The notes under the pieces are model-generated. The model was not told the origin of the DNA. It ran no database searches and worked only from the letters and a program-made list of their open reading frames with translations. 64,000 bases of DNA from Rhizophagus clarus. Its lineage: Eukaryota > Glomeromycota > Glomeromycetes > Glomerales > Glomeraceae. Position 1 is the stretch's first letter; every line of letters begins with the position of its first letter. The position numbers were made by a program, and so were the translations under genes. This document shows positions 10,610 through 22,796 of the stretch, one piece after another. The stretch spans positions 248,001 to 312,000 of the forward strand of contig BLAL01000291.1 of assembly GCA_015698045.1 (NCBI GenBank). The letters run 5' to 3'.

Positions 10610-11935
10610 TGAAATTGAAAGTCGTCTGATGACAAGCTTCTACATCTTCGAATTTTTCAAAAAAGGCTACAATCAAACTCTTACTACTTACACACCAATG
10701 CTTTACAGCTTTGATTGAATAGTTAGCGAAGACATGTGAGAGCTGGTTCCTATCCCATAATTGCCAAAACTTTGAGTTTTCAGGCAGGTCGTTGACATAG
10801 AGGCAGAACTGTTCACGTTTTTTTCTTTGTTGTAGCGTCCAGTGTCCTGAAAACTATCGTACTTCCTGGTTTTCTAAGGTATATTGCCAGAGGCCTTTAT
10901 CGAAAGAAGCCAACGTGAAAGTGGAGAGGCATATATTTAATCGAAGCGTCTGATACTTCCTTTGTCTCTTTAATGTCATAGAAATGATATCACCCCATAA
11001 CTTCAGCTCAGCGAGTATTTTTTTACGAGTCCACTTTGCAGGTACATCATACACAAATATTTACCTTAGTTTATTTCTTCAGTCTTCAGGAATGTGAAAA
11101 TCTGTGTATATTTTTTCAACAGCCTTTGCCAGAACTTTATTCTTTTTTAGTTTAGGGTAGTGGTACTACCGGAAGGAACCGGTCCTGATAGAGTAAGATG
11201 CAGCTAATCCTCTAGTTGCATAGCATCATCAACCTGTTAGGCTGAAAGTATGTCTGGTATTGGCTGTATGACCGGCTGATCCAAAACTGGTTGATCAGCT
11301 ACTGAATTAAGAATGGGCTGAGGAGTGTGATGGTATGTATCACCTGAAATAACCTGTTTCAGTTTTTCACATGATTCTTCATAGCCGACTGGGTCGCCCA
11401 CTTGTTATTTCTGAAGAAGCGAAGCTATAAGTTGACGAGGATAATTTAGCGAATTCATAAAAGCTCGAAGTCCAACGTGAACTATAAGTGATATTAGCAT
11501 ATTAGGTAGGAATTTGTGTTTTTTGTGAAAGGGGTTTGTACTTTATTGGATCAGCTTTTGGACCAAAGGTTTTAACTAGCCATTTGCCTTGTTTCATAGT
11601 GTCCATAGCCGTAATATGTTAAAAATTTTCCTCTATTATATATAATAAAAGAGCTTCATATTGTTTTTCCAGTTGCTTATCAAGAAAACCGTCCTTATTG
11701 AGAAATGCTGCCACTTTCTCATCGGTATCTGAAGAGTCTTGTACTGGTTGTTTGTCCTTATTCTTGGACTTTTTCTTCTTTTTATTTTTCTTCTTCTTCG
11801 GTGAAGATTTTTGTGTTTTTGAAAAAAAAAGGTGATTGTGAAAATGTTATTGTTTTGATATCGCTATCGTTGTCTTCTGTAGTAACATCTTCTATATAAA
11901 AAGCGTTGAAAATACTTTGGTCTATCTCCATATTG
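10610..11935 (-). pseudogene. 5' part of RRM-like relic gene
   Basis: The minus strand starts MEIDQSIFNAFYIEDVTTED and continues through a Lys-rich region and stops. It then reads YDVPAKWTRKKILAELKLWG, ISMTLKRQRKYQTLRLNI and, after a further stop, SGHWTLQQRKKREQFCLYVN. The order (VPAKW..., alternating hydrophobic strands, then a WTLxxRKKREQF block) matches a protein family with an RRM-like fold that I recall as greatly expanded in Rhizophagus and possibly part of a LINE-type element. At least six stops or frameshifts and the hAT insertion at 7270-10601 show it is dead. Confidence 0.55.
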
Positions 11936-12227
11936 CGACAAAGTTTAATAAAAAGTTTTTAGTTTAGAAAAATAAATTTTTCGTAAAAAATTTTTATATG
12001 ATTTGGAACGTAACGGGAGAGAGTTATTCAAGCAAATTTTTCATCATCTGATATTATATTAAAATAATTTAATATTCCTCAAGAAAATTTACATATAATT
12101 ATTCTAATTTCTTAAAATGCATCATAGATAAAGATCTATTTTGTATTAGTTACAAAGGGTAAAATAATATTACAAACAGATTTATAATTATACAAATAAT
12201 ATAATTACAGATCTACAATATATCAAT

Positions 12228-13754
12228 TAGGGCTCTGATCAGTTCAGTTCAGTTTAGTTTTTGCAAAAACTGATATCAAACTGAATTGATCAGTATCAGT
12301 ATTAGTGATTACTGAAACTGACCTAATTTACCAAACATAATTAGTAAAAATTGGTTCATACCATTTTTTTTTATTATCGTCATTTTCAAATTGCTGTGAT
12401 CAGGTGATTTGTCGATCAATTAAAAAAAAAATATTAAAAATAGCCGAAAACAACTGAAAATAATTAAACACATACAAAAAACACTTTTTATAAATATTTT
12501 TCTTAAAAAACACTAAATTTGACGCCTTTAACATTCTTTATTATGTTTATAAAATGTTTTACAATGTGTTTTTTTATTTATTAAAAACTAAAGATCTAAA
12601 TAAAAAAAATAGTTAGAAATAAAAAAAAAAGGAAAGAAATGAAAAAAAGAAAAAAAAACTAATAAAATAAAAAAAATATTACCTGTTACTTAGTAGTGAA
12701 CTTTTAGAATTATTAGGAATCAGTTTTCAGGAATCAGTTTTTAGGAATCGGTCTCTAGGAATCGCAGGAATCGGTTTATAAGCTATTATGGTAAAAAAAG
12801 ATGAACGATAAAAAAAATATTAGTAAAGTTTATATAATAGTGGCTTAGCATTACACAGATCAAATGATGTCCATGATATTTATAGTAAAAAGTGATTTTA
12901 ATTTGTGTAATCTAAAATCAATTTTTATTTATATAAAAAAAGCCGCTAATCACAGTAATTTGAAAATAGCGATAAATAATATTGTAAAATGATTTTTTTT
13001 AAAAAAAATATTTTGAAACATTTTTTTTTAATTAAATTATCTGTAAAAAAAAAATGGTTTACACCATTTTTTATTAATTTTACAAAAAAATATTGCAAAA
13101 CATTTTTTTTTATATTAAATTACTTCATAAAAAATGTTTCACAACATTGTCAAATAAAATGGAAAAATAACATTGCAAAACATTATTTTTTATATTAAAT
13201 TGCATATATAAAAAACATTTCACAACATTTTTTACAAATTTCGCAAAAAAATGTTACAAGCTGTTTTTTATATTAAATTGCTTATAAAAAACATTTCACA
13301 ACATTTTTAAATAAAATAGAAAAATAAAATTGCAAAATGTTATTTTTTATATTAAATCAGCTATGTAAAAATGTTTCACAATTTTTTTTACAAATGGGTT
13401 GAAATATTTTTTTTAAAATTAATTATCTGTAAAAAAACATTTCATAACATTTTTAAATAAAATAAAAAAATAATGCTGCAAAATGTTATTTTTATATTAA
13501 ATTGCATATATAAAAAATATTTTGCAATGTTTTTTACTAATTTTGCAAAAAAAAATGTCACAAAATGTTTTTTTAACTACATTATCTAATAAAAAAACAT
13601 TTTTCAAAAACGTTTTTATTAAATTGGTTTGGTAAATTGCAAAACTGATACTGAAACTGAAAATTTTAGTTTGATAAATCATAAAACTGAAATCACTCTG
13701 ATACTGAAACTGATCAGTACGGTTCAGTAATTATTAAAACTGATCAGAGTCCTA
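12228..13754. mobile_element. Non-autonomous inverted-repeat element, probably hAT
   Basis: TAGGGCTCTGATCAG at the left faces CTGATCAGAGTCCTA at the right, each followed inward by repeated CAGTTCAG/ACTGAAACTGA motifs. Candidate 8-bp duplications ATATCAAT (12220-12227) and ACATAAAC (13755-13762) agree at 5 of 8 positions. A neighbouring copy of the flanking repeat (TTTACAATATACAGACAAAG, about 13828) resembles the joined flanks, which supports an empty site. The interior (12980-13620) repeats ACATTTCACAACATTTTT/TTGCAAAACATT motifs at about 75-120 bp spacing and is non-coding. Confidence 0.6.
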
Positions 13755-14161
13755 ACATAAACAAAGAACTTGAACAAACAAATTGAACTTGAGTTTATAA
13801 AAATAGTATAATTATAAATTTACAATATACAGACAAAGAATTTGAGCAAACGAATTGAACTCAAGTTGAACTTATATTCAACTTGAGTTCAAAACAAACA
13901 ATTTAAATTCAAAATAAAATAATTAAACTTTACAAAAAAGTCAGTAGTGTTATAATAAAATTGTTAATTCACCAAATATAAATTGTCTTTAATTAAACTT
14001 AAAAATTATAATAAATTTTAACAAAATAAACACAAGTTGAATATGAATTTAACACAAGTTTTAAACAATATTAAAGATCAAGCCTGCAAATATGAACCTT
14101 TTTTAAGAATAGAATACCTTGTACAGATCACTTTGTAGTTAATTTATTATCATACAGACAG

Positions 14162-16934
14162 TAAACATGGGGAACAAAACTGAAACTTCCTGAAATACTT
14201 TAGGTTTAGGTATATAATGAAACTTATTTTTGAAAATGCATTTATTTTCTGAATCCTGAATCCCAATTTAAAACTTATATACTGAAATATAACCAAAACC
14301 TATTTATTATTTTATTACCAATTTGATTTTATTTATTACATTCAGTTATCAATCTTTTACAAGAAAACATAAATGAACTAATTACTAAGAAAATTTTGAA
14401 CTAATAAATCTGGGTCAAAATCATCTTCTTTATTCAATTCTTGAATAAAGTTATCTAGCTCATCATCATCTAACTGTTTGTTTGCTACTGGATTATTCCT
14501 AAACATTAAATCTAAATCAAGTACATTTAAAATCTCCAATTGTTGAGATGAACTTTGTTCACTATTATCAGTAAATGGACGTGCCACTATTTCTGCCGTT
14601 TCCTCTTCATCATATTCATCAATTTCATCGTCTTTAATGTTGCGAAAAAGTATTATTTAAATTTGTATGAATTTCTTCAGCCGCTTTACTATAATTAGGT
14701 AATTCAGGCTTAATATTAGTAATGTAATACGAATGGATTTTTGACATGGCTTCTAAATTATCTACTGATAGTTGTGTCCTTCTTTTCCCAATTATCCAAC
14801 TGCAAATTGACCAAATTCGTTTACAATTAGCTGCATGAGGAATGATTGAAAATAACTTTATTGTAAGTAATTGTAAATAAGGTGGAATAGGGATGCACAT
14901 CTTCCACCAGTTAAGAGGAGTACTTATGTTTGAATTGTATGGCGAATCATATGGTATTGTTTTGAGATGAAATTCACCAAGTTGCATTAAAAGAACTTCA
15001 GCAGACTCTTTTTTAGAATGTTTGTATTCTTTAAGGTGGGCAGCGATATCAGGAATTTGTAACATTTGCTGCCAGATACGCGCAGCTGCTTCTTGAATTC
15101 TTTGATATATTGTTTTTGATTTTTTTACACCAGTATCTAAAATTAATGAATTTTCTTATTAATTTTTTTTAGGAAAGCTTAAAAGGAAATTAAGTTTCTT
15201 AATTCTTACCTTTATACCTAGGATGAATATAATATGTTAAAAGGTATTCATCAAAATTATATAATTTAAAGCGCTCATTAAAAGTTTTTATTGCATGCTG
15301 ACGAAATACCACATGATCATCTTCAGTAATTTTATTAATTGATTGGCCAAAGTATGCTAAAAAGAAATAACAATCAGCAAGCGTTGCTTTATTATTTTCA
15401 AGATTAAGAATAGCTTCCTTAATAGGTTTCATAATATTAGCCAAGTCACAAACATCATTAAAAAACCCTCTTTTCCGATTAATAATTGTTTTGACAGCTT
15501 TACTTGCAATAACATTAGGATTTTTGTTAACAATTTCTTTAAGACAGATTTCTAGCCGAGAAATTGAATCTAACATTTCATGAACTGTTGTCCACCTTGT
15601 ATCTAAGTAGGTTTTTAATCCTCCCCCTAATATTCGTTTTTCCTGAATTTTTAAGTCTAACAGTTCTTTTGATCTATGTGACTTTTTAAAATAAGTAACG
15701 ATTACTATACACCATTGGATTATTTTTTTCGCAAATGCATGTTTTATCAAATCTTTTGTGATTAAGTTTAATGAATGGGCTATACAACAGATATTAAGAA
15801 TGTGTGGAAATTTCTCAGATAGTAAATTTTGTGCAGCATGAACATTTGATCCTGCATCTGTTACGATGCTCGCAAATTTTTGAGTACCAATATCATCAAG
15901 AACTAATTGTATTTGTTGTGCAAAAAATTTGGTAGTATGACTCTCATTTGAAAAATCACCAATTTTCCAAAGAAGGCTCTTTCCATTACCAAGGTGAATA
16001 ACAAAATTCCAAAGGGACTTGCCTGATGGGCTGGTCCAGCCATCCAGAGCTTTATTAAAAGAAATAAATTTTTATTTGTATTGTGAATTTGTGATTATTG
16101 AATATGGATTTTATTTTATAAAAATTCTTACCTAATGTTAAATAATCCTCCTTATCTAACAATTTATAACATTTTACACTAACTTGCAAAATTTCTTCTG
16201 TTAATAAAGTATTAATGAGTGTCTTTCGATCTGGTAAATTGTAATTTGGCCAAAGTTGCCTAAGCAATTCAATGAAAAATAGATGATCAATCAGATGCCA
16301 TGGCAGGTCACAACACACGAATGCTTTAATAAAGGCTACATCAATAACTCCTTTTCGTTCACTACCTAATTCTGAATTTTCATAAAAATTAGCCAAGGTA
16401 GTTTGATTTTTTTCAACTTGGCTGCCTTTACGTTTAGTACTGGTAAAATTAGAAGACTCCTCTCGCATTTCTACCATATATTTCACAGCTTTGCAAACTA
16501 AATGGTCTACCTTTGAACAATTATTAATTATATGTTTTTCCATTATTGCAGTTTTTCCAGGCTGAAAAGTTTGGTTACAAGCCAAACACATTGCAATATA
16601 ATGTCTTTTATCAACTTCATCTCCTTGTTCAAAAAATCTCCAAATAGGCTTTTTTGGACGACCACCAGTTTTTAATTTTTTAGGTATAATATTATCAGAC
16701 ATTTTCTTAGAGTAGTCTACTTGCTATAAGAAAGGTCACGTCACGAAATAAAGATGAAAATCTAGATTATCTATATATAGTGATTGAATGATATATATAA
16801 TAGGGATAGGTTTCAGGATTTGGAAATAATTTCAGGATTCAGTATGAATTTAGGTTACGGATTGAGTTTTGATTTGTATATACCAAAATCAAAATTTTCA
16901 GAAATGCTCTCAGGAGTTTCGTTTCCCATGTATA
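14162..16934. mobile_element. hAT transposon, about 2.8 kb
   Basis: Left end TAAACATGGGGAACAAAACT and right end (complement) TATACATGGGAAACGAAACT are inverted repeats. Adjacent 8-mers ACAGACAG (14154-14161) and TTAGACAG (16935-16942) are a slightly diverged target duplication (6 of 8). One minus-strand transposase gene fills the interior. Confidence 0.75.
14378..16702 (-). pseudogene. hAT transposase, BED-finger type, catalytically damaged
   Basis: Exons 16702-16132, 16049-15210 and from about 15142 join in phase through GT-AG introns. The N-terminus has a BED finger (CLACNQTF...HIINNC). The hAT core shows both aspartates (ALDGWT and SIVTDAGSN). The C-terminal dimerisation block reads LNWWKMCIP... 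then AANCKRIWSICSWI, where active relatives have ASCER/S: the catalytic glutamate is a lysine here. A one-base frameshift in a T5 run near 14650 separates the acidic tail (DLDLMFRNN..., stop at 14378). The first 420 residues are otherwise open, so inactivation is fairly recent. Confidence 0.8.
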
Positions 16935-16969
16935 TTAGACAGTCCATTATGTGATATTTATTAATTTAT

Positions 16970-17640
16970 ATGAACTTGCCTCAAAAAACTTTTTTTTGTA
17001 GAAATGGATCTTCCTTTTTTTTATTTTTTATTTTTTCTCTTCAGAAATTTTTTTTTAAATTTTTTTTTATTAATATTTTAATACAAGAATATTTTATTAA
17101 CGTTTTTTTCTTTTATTTTGTAGGAACAGATCTTCCAACTATAGTTTTTGAAGTGGATAAGAGATTTTTTTAATATATTATATTGATATTTTATAAGAAG
17201 ATTTTTTATAAGAATGGACTTTTCATAAATTCTAAAAGTAAATTCAAGTGAATACCGTATAGCGCTGCATACAGTACCCCCCTCAAATAGTACCCCCCTC
17301 AAATAGTACCCCCCATAAATAGTACCAGGGTACTATTCAACTACAAATTTTGATATTTTTGATTAGTACCCGGTGCTAATTTAGGCCAAAATTTGATTTT
17401 TGGCCAAAGTTATTCCTTGTATAGTACCCCCCTCCTCACATAGTACCTCCTGGGGTACTATTCAATCTAGGTTGGCTTTCTTGAATAGTACCGGGAGTAC
17501 TGTATGTAGCGCTATACGGTAAGATTTTTTAATGTAATAATACAATAATATTACTAATATTCTTTTCTTTTTCTTTTTTTTTTGTAAGAATAAATAAAGC
17601 TCAAATTGATTCATATAAAGATTTTATTTGTAGATTTTAG
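16970..17640 (+). repeat. Splice-framed module array B, split by a MITE
   Basis: Units of the form TTTTTTGTAG(G)AA-X-GAT followed by T-rich tracts recur at about 16998, 17119, 17210 and 17589, with GATCTTCC shared by the first two. The style is the same as at 1-1010. The 17255-17519 MITE lies inside it. No continuous reading frame was found. Confidence 0.4.
17255..17519. mobile_element. Tc1/mariner-like MITE, 265 bp
   Basis: Inverted ends CCGTATAGCGCTGCATACAG (left) and complement CCGTATAGCGCTACATACAG (right) are flanked by TA on both sides (17253-17254, 17520-17521), as expected for Tc1/mariner-type integration. The interior repeats TAGTACCCCCCTC / GGGTACTATTCAA several times and is unusually G+C-rich for this window. 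Confidence 0.8.
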
Positions 17641-17719
17641 CTTAAATATAATATATATAAAAGAAACATAATTAAATTTATTACTACACAAAGAAATATT
17701 ATAAATCCATAAATATGTC

Positions 17720-17888
17720 TATAGTTTACTCTCTCTATAACAAATTTTTATATAGTAAATATTTTGTTATAATGAAGAAAAGTTTAGTTACAAATTTTTT
17801 ACATTATAATAAAATGACCCTCAATATAATTACTATAATAAATTTTAATCTTCAGCCTGTGAAATTTACTATAATGAGGTGAACTATA
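17720..17888. mobile_element. Small TA-flanked MITE
   Basis: TATAGTTTACTCTCTCTATAAC at the left pairs with the complement of the right end (TATAGTTCACCTCATTATAG). The ends start TATAG, compatible with insertion at TA. 169 bp, non-coding. Confidence 0.55.
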
Positions 17889-18801
17889 TAAGGTGAAATT
17901 AAAGTTTATTTTTATTAAATTTAATTTATAGTGATTAATAAAATTAAGTAAATAAATAGATTATTTAAAATAAATATATTTTGTAAATAAATACATTATT
18001 ATTAAATAAAATTAATTGTTTTTTTATCAACAATTTGCCAGATAATTTAGCAAATTATTTAAAGCTATCAAGTTTGGAATATATTAAATATATAATATAT
18101 TATAATTAAATTTACATATTGTAATATTAAAAAATTTTATTAGAAAATTTTTTAATTAAAAATTAATTTTTTTTTTAAATAACATTAAAATAAAAATCGC
18201 GAATACACTTTTTAATATATAAAAAATATTTTACATATCAGGTACCTGATATGTATATGATAAACTGATATATACATTAGTCAAATACATCATCAACTAA
18301 TAGTCTAGATATTGGGAATTTTGATAATATGTAATTTTTAAGTATATTTAATATGTGGTAAATCAGGCATCTAATATGATAGAGATATGTATTTAGAGAT
18401 GTGCCGTGTTATATAACAAAATGTTATATAACATATATAACTGTTATATAACGGTTATATAACCAAGAGGTATTTTAAGGTATATAATTATTTTGTATAA
18501 TATTTTACTATCTAATAATTATAAAAGAATAAAATATATATTATTAGATTTGTCTTATTAAGATGAATCAAATGGTGACAATTTTATGCTTCTAATATCA
18601 ATATAAAATAAGTTATTATAATTTAAAAATTTTTAAACATTTAAAGTTATCTTAAAATTTATTGGTACTAAAAGTATAAAATAATTAAATTTAATGCATA
18701 TTTGTGAATTAAATCTAATGTAATGTGTTTTAGATTTTTATAATTATTAGATATCAAAATATATATCAAATAAACTTATTATTTAAAAAAAGTGTTTTTT
18801 G

Positions 18802-19150
18802 CAATTATCTCATTATTTACTAATCCTATTTCAATATCCTTTTTTTTGTTTTGAAGGGGGCATTAAGAGCTATAAAATAAAAAAAAGATTTTTAAAATCT
18901 GATCACTAGATCATGAGATAATGTCTTAAATAGATTTTTTTAATATTAACTTTCATTTTATATAATAATTTAATGCTAATATCTCAAGATCTACAAATCC
19001 TATTTCAATGATCTTTTTTTTATCTTAAAGAGTGCATTGAGAGCTATAAAAACAAAAAAAGATCTTTAAAATCTGATCATTGGATCACAAGATAATATCT
19101 TAAATTGGTTTTTTTTATATTAATTTTTATTTTATATAATAAATTAATGC
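18802..19150. repeat. Tandem duplication of 175 bp upstream of the hAT transposase
   Basis: Two adjacent copies (18802-18976, 18977-19150) share AATCCTATTTCAATRWYCTT, GCATT(A/G)AGAGCTATAAAA and AAAATCTGATCA blocks. They lie between the 5' end of the element and the transposase start, so they may belong to its promoter or leader. Confidence 0.7.
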
Positions 19151-19326
19151 TGATCTTAAATGTATCACCACTTAAATTTGGAAATTGATTATCAAATGCT
19201 TTAACCTAATATAAAATTAAACTTTTACACAAATTTTCCATATATATATATGCATTTTTTTTTACCCACGGTTTGTAAAAAAAATTTATTTATTTTTTTT
19301 TTTAATTTTTTTATAAAATTTTTATT

Positions 19327-21350
19327 ATGACACGTACTCTTGACCCTGTTTGGAATCATTTTAAAAAATCAGCTGAAAGAAAAACAGATCAAGCTGGAAC
19401 AAAGCAGCATTATATAGCAACATGTAATTTTTGTGATACTATAATGACTGGACAACCTAAAAGAATGAAAATTCATTTAAATAAAAATTGTCCAAATGTA
19501 CCACTTGAAGTTAAAAATCAATATAAAAATAAAGACAAAGAACAAGAATCTTTTGATATTAATGATGATAATACAGATGATAATACTGAAGATAATGTTA
19601 GTAATGAAAAAGAAGAAATTGATACTGCAATTGCACGTGCATTTTATGCTAGCGGAATTCCATTAGCAACTATTGAAAATCCTTTTATTATTCAAGCATT
19701 ACATAAAATTAATCCAGAATATCATCCTCCTTCCCAAAAATCATTGTCAACAACTTTACTTGAAAAAGAATATAAACAAGTTTCTGCTGATATGAAAAAA
19801 CAAATAAAAAATTCTAATTATATTTGTCTTACAAGTGATGGTTGGACAAATATACATCAACAACCTATAATTAATTTTATGATTACTACACCACAACCAA
19901 TTTTCTGGAAAGCATTAGAATCTAAAGAAAATTCACATACTGGTGAATATATTGCTGAGCAGTTTGATATTGTTATTAAAGAAATTGGTATATCAAAAAT
20001 TGCAGCTGTAATTACTGATAATGCAAGTAATATGAAAAAAGCACATAGTATTCTTCAAAAAGATTATCCAAATATAATATTTTTAGGTAATAATTTTTAT
20101 TTAATTTAATTTTTTAAAATTATTTCTAAAATTTTTTAATTTTTTTTTAAGGTTGTTTTGCACATAATATCAATCTTCTTATTAAATCCGTTATTGAATT
20201 GACTTTAATTAAAGAAACTATTACACCAGTACAGGAAATTATTAAGTTTTTTAAAAGGCATCATATTGAAAATGCTTGTTTAGAACGATTGCAAATTGAA
20301 AAAATAGGAAAAACAATTAAATTTAATTTGCCAGTAATTACAAGATGGGGTTCACATTACATTTGTTTACAATCTTTTCTTGCTAGTAAAAAAGCATTAC
20401 AGGTAAAATCTATATATTATTTTTGAAAAATTTAAAAGTTTAAAAATTATTTATTTATTATATATTTATATTATAGAATGTTGTTTTTGAAGAATGTGTT
20501 AGAAAATCAATACCATCATCACTTAATTCCAAACTTATAGATACTGAGGGATTTTGGGTTAATATTGAAGAAATATGTCAATTATTAGAACCATTTACAA
20601 AAATTATACGAGAATTTGAAAGTAATCAACCTAATTTATCATTAGTTTATGATAGGTTTGTAATTTTACTAAAATTTTTTTATTTTTAATTTAATATATA
20701 TATAATAATAAGTAATATTATTTTATTATAGATTTACAAAGTTAAAAAATGAAATTAAACAGTTGACTAATACTTCTTTAAAAGATATTATTCTTGATAA
20801 ATGTACACTACGTTGGGAAAAAATGTATCATCCAGCAATTGTTATTGCTTACTATTTAGATCCAAGATATCATGGTCAAGATTTAACAGATGAATATCCT
20901 TTTTCAATGATTGCAGAAGAAACATCAAAATTTGTAAATCAGGATTTAAGTGGTCAATTAGTAAAAGAATTATTATGGTATAATAATAAAACAGGACCAT
21001 TTAATTCTTCAATATTTTGGAAATTAGAAGCAATAAGTAATCCAATTGATTGGTGGAATGGATTTCAACAAGAAGTACCAGTTCTTAGTAAGTTTGCAGT
21101 AAAATTAATGTCAATTCCAGTATCAAATGCTGCTTCAGAAAGAAATTGGTCAAATTTTGATTTTATTCAAAATATAAAAAGAAATAGATTAACAAATGAA
21201 AGAACTTTTAAATTAGTATCTATATATTCTAATCTTCGTTTAGCTAATGGTCAAAAATTAAATGATGATAATATAAATGAAAAAGAATTAGAAAATTTAG
21301 ATGAAATTATAGTAATTGAAGAATCTGAAGAAAGTAATATTGAACATTAA
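19327..21350 (+). CDS. hAT transposase, intact, four exons
   Basis: Exons 19327-20086, 20152-20402, 20477-20655 and 20732-21350 join in phase to 602 aa. The product cuts and joins its element's ends in the nucleus. Order: BED-like finger (CNFCDTIM...HLNKNC, residues about 38-57); acidic linker; N-terminal hAT region; first Asp in CLTSDGWTN (about 178); second Asp in AAVITDNASN (about 230); GCFAHNINLL straddling intron 1; C-terminal dimerisation domain with NPIDWWNGF and the catalytic Glu in NAASERNWS (about 540). All expected acidic residues are present and no stop or frameshift was found. Introns are 65-76 bp and A+T-rich with standard GT-AG. Confidence 0.9.
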
Positions 21351-22796
21351 ATATTTATAATCTAAATTTTATATTATATAAGATTATAGTTTATTTATTT
21401 ACTTTATTAAAAATTTTATATATTATATATTTTTTATGTATTATTAAATATTTTATTAATAAATAAATTTTTTATATTAAATATTATATTTATAATTATA
21501 TAATAAATTTTAATTATTAAATTTTACCAATAATATAACTTTTAAAATCAAAAATTGTATGTATTTTTATATACTTTACAAGTTTACTTAAAATATTAAA
21601 ATAAGTTTTAAAAGTAAATTTTAAGAAAAATTAATTTTTTTGATTTTTTTTCTTTATATAGATAAAATCAAATTTTGGATTTATAACCTTTTTTGGTGCC
21701 TTAAATAAACTTGTAGAGCATATAAAAATACATATAAATAATGTAAAAAAAAGTAAAAATACATAAAAAATATGATAATAATCATATATCTGTATTTAAA
21801 AAATATTATTTATATATAAAAAACAATTATTTATCATCTTTAACAATTAATTTCTAATTAATTACTGGCTTAATTTTTATAAAATTTATTTATTTAAATC
21901 TTTTTAATTAAAAGTTTTATTTTCTAGGTGTTTTGAAATAGAGTTTATTTAATTTTAAAAAGTATAATAAATTTTTAATTTTTCAATTTGTAATTTTAAG
22001 TAATTTTAATTATAAACGCCATTTAAATGTATAGTTAACAATGTTAATTTTGATTGTAATAGTTTAATCTTTACTTTACCTTTTATATTTACTGATTAAA
22101 ATAGTCAAATTAACAAATTTATGAATATAACGTTATATATGTTATATAACTGTTATATAATGTTATATATGTTATATAACCGTTATATAACATATATAAC
22201 CGTTATATGCCCATCTCTAATATGTATAAATGCCTGATATATATTTGTTTAGTCACTAATATATAAATATCTGTTATGTACATGATAACATCATTTTTGA
22301 TTAGTGAAAATAACATAAAATAATAAACAAAATCTATATTTTATATTTTAAAATTACCAAAATATTAATTTTATATTCATGAACTTTATTTTAAAAAATA
22401 CAATATTTTATTTTTACTAATAATACATGCATATTGAATATTAGATTATTCTTTAAAGTAAAGTATTAATTATATGTAATATATTATATAACTTAAATAA
22501 AATTCACTATTTTATTATAAAATATTTTTAAAATATTAAAATATTTAAAAATTTAAATATTATGAAAATTATAGTAAAATTTACTATCCTATCAAATAAA
22601 TTTTATTATTTGGTAAATTTAACTATCAGTTATTTTAAATTAATTCTAAATAATAATATATATTTATATTAAAATTTTAAAAATTTAATTAAAAAAATTT
22701 TTAAAGTAAATAATAAAATCAAACTAAGCAAAAGTATATTTAACATAATTTTTTCCTTTTTTTTTTATTTTTAAAATGGTTTTTTAATGAGGTTTG

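Larger units (their letters stand above)
18393..22219. mobile_element. hAT transposon, about 3.8 kb, apparently complete
   Basis: The ends TTAGAGATGTGCC and (complement) TAGAGATGGGCAT are inverted repeats of the common hAT form. ATATGTAT is duplicated on both sides (18385-18392, 22220-22227), with one extra T at the left edge. Subterminal regions carry many copies of GTTATATAAC-type palindromes (18410-18480, 22125-22210). The single gene at 19327-21350 is unbroken. Intact ends, target duplication and open transposase together make this the best candidate here for an autonomous element. Confidence 0.85.
18206..22306. mobile_element. Decayed CACTA-family miniature element, split by a hAT
   Basis: The left end starts CACTTTTTAATATAT and 27 bp later has ACATATCAGGTACCTGATAT. 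The CACTA element at 46842 also has its ACATATCGGGTACCCGATAT palindrome exactly 27 bp from the end. The right end, GTTTAGTCACTAATATATAA through ATTTTTGATTAGTG, aligns almost base for base with the right end of that element (58210-58265). With the hAT (18393-22219) removed the miniature element is about 270 bp. Confidence 0.6.
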
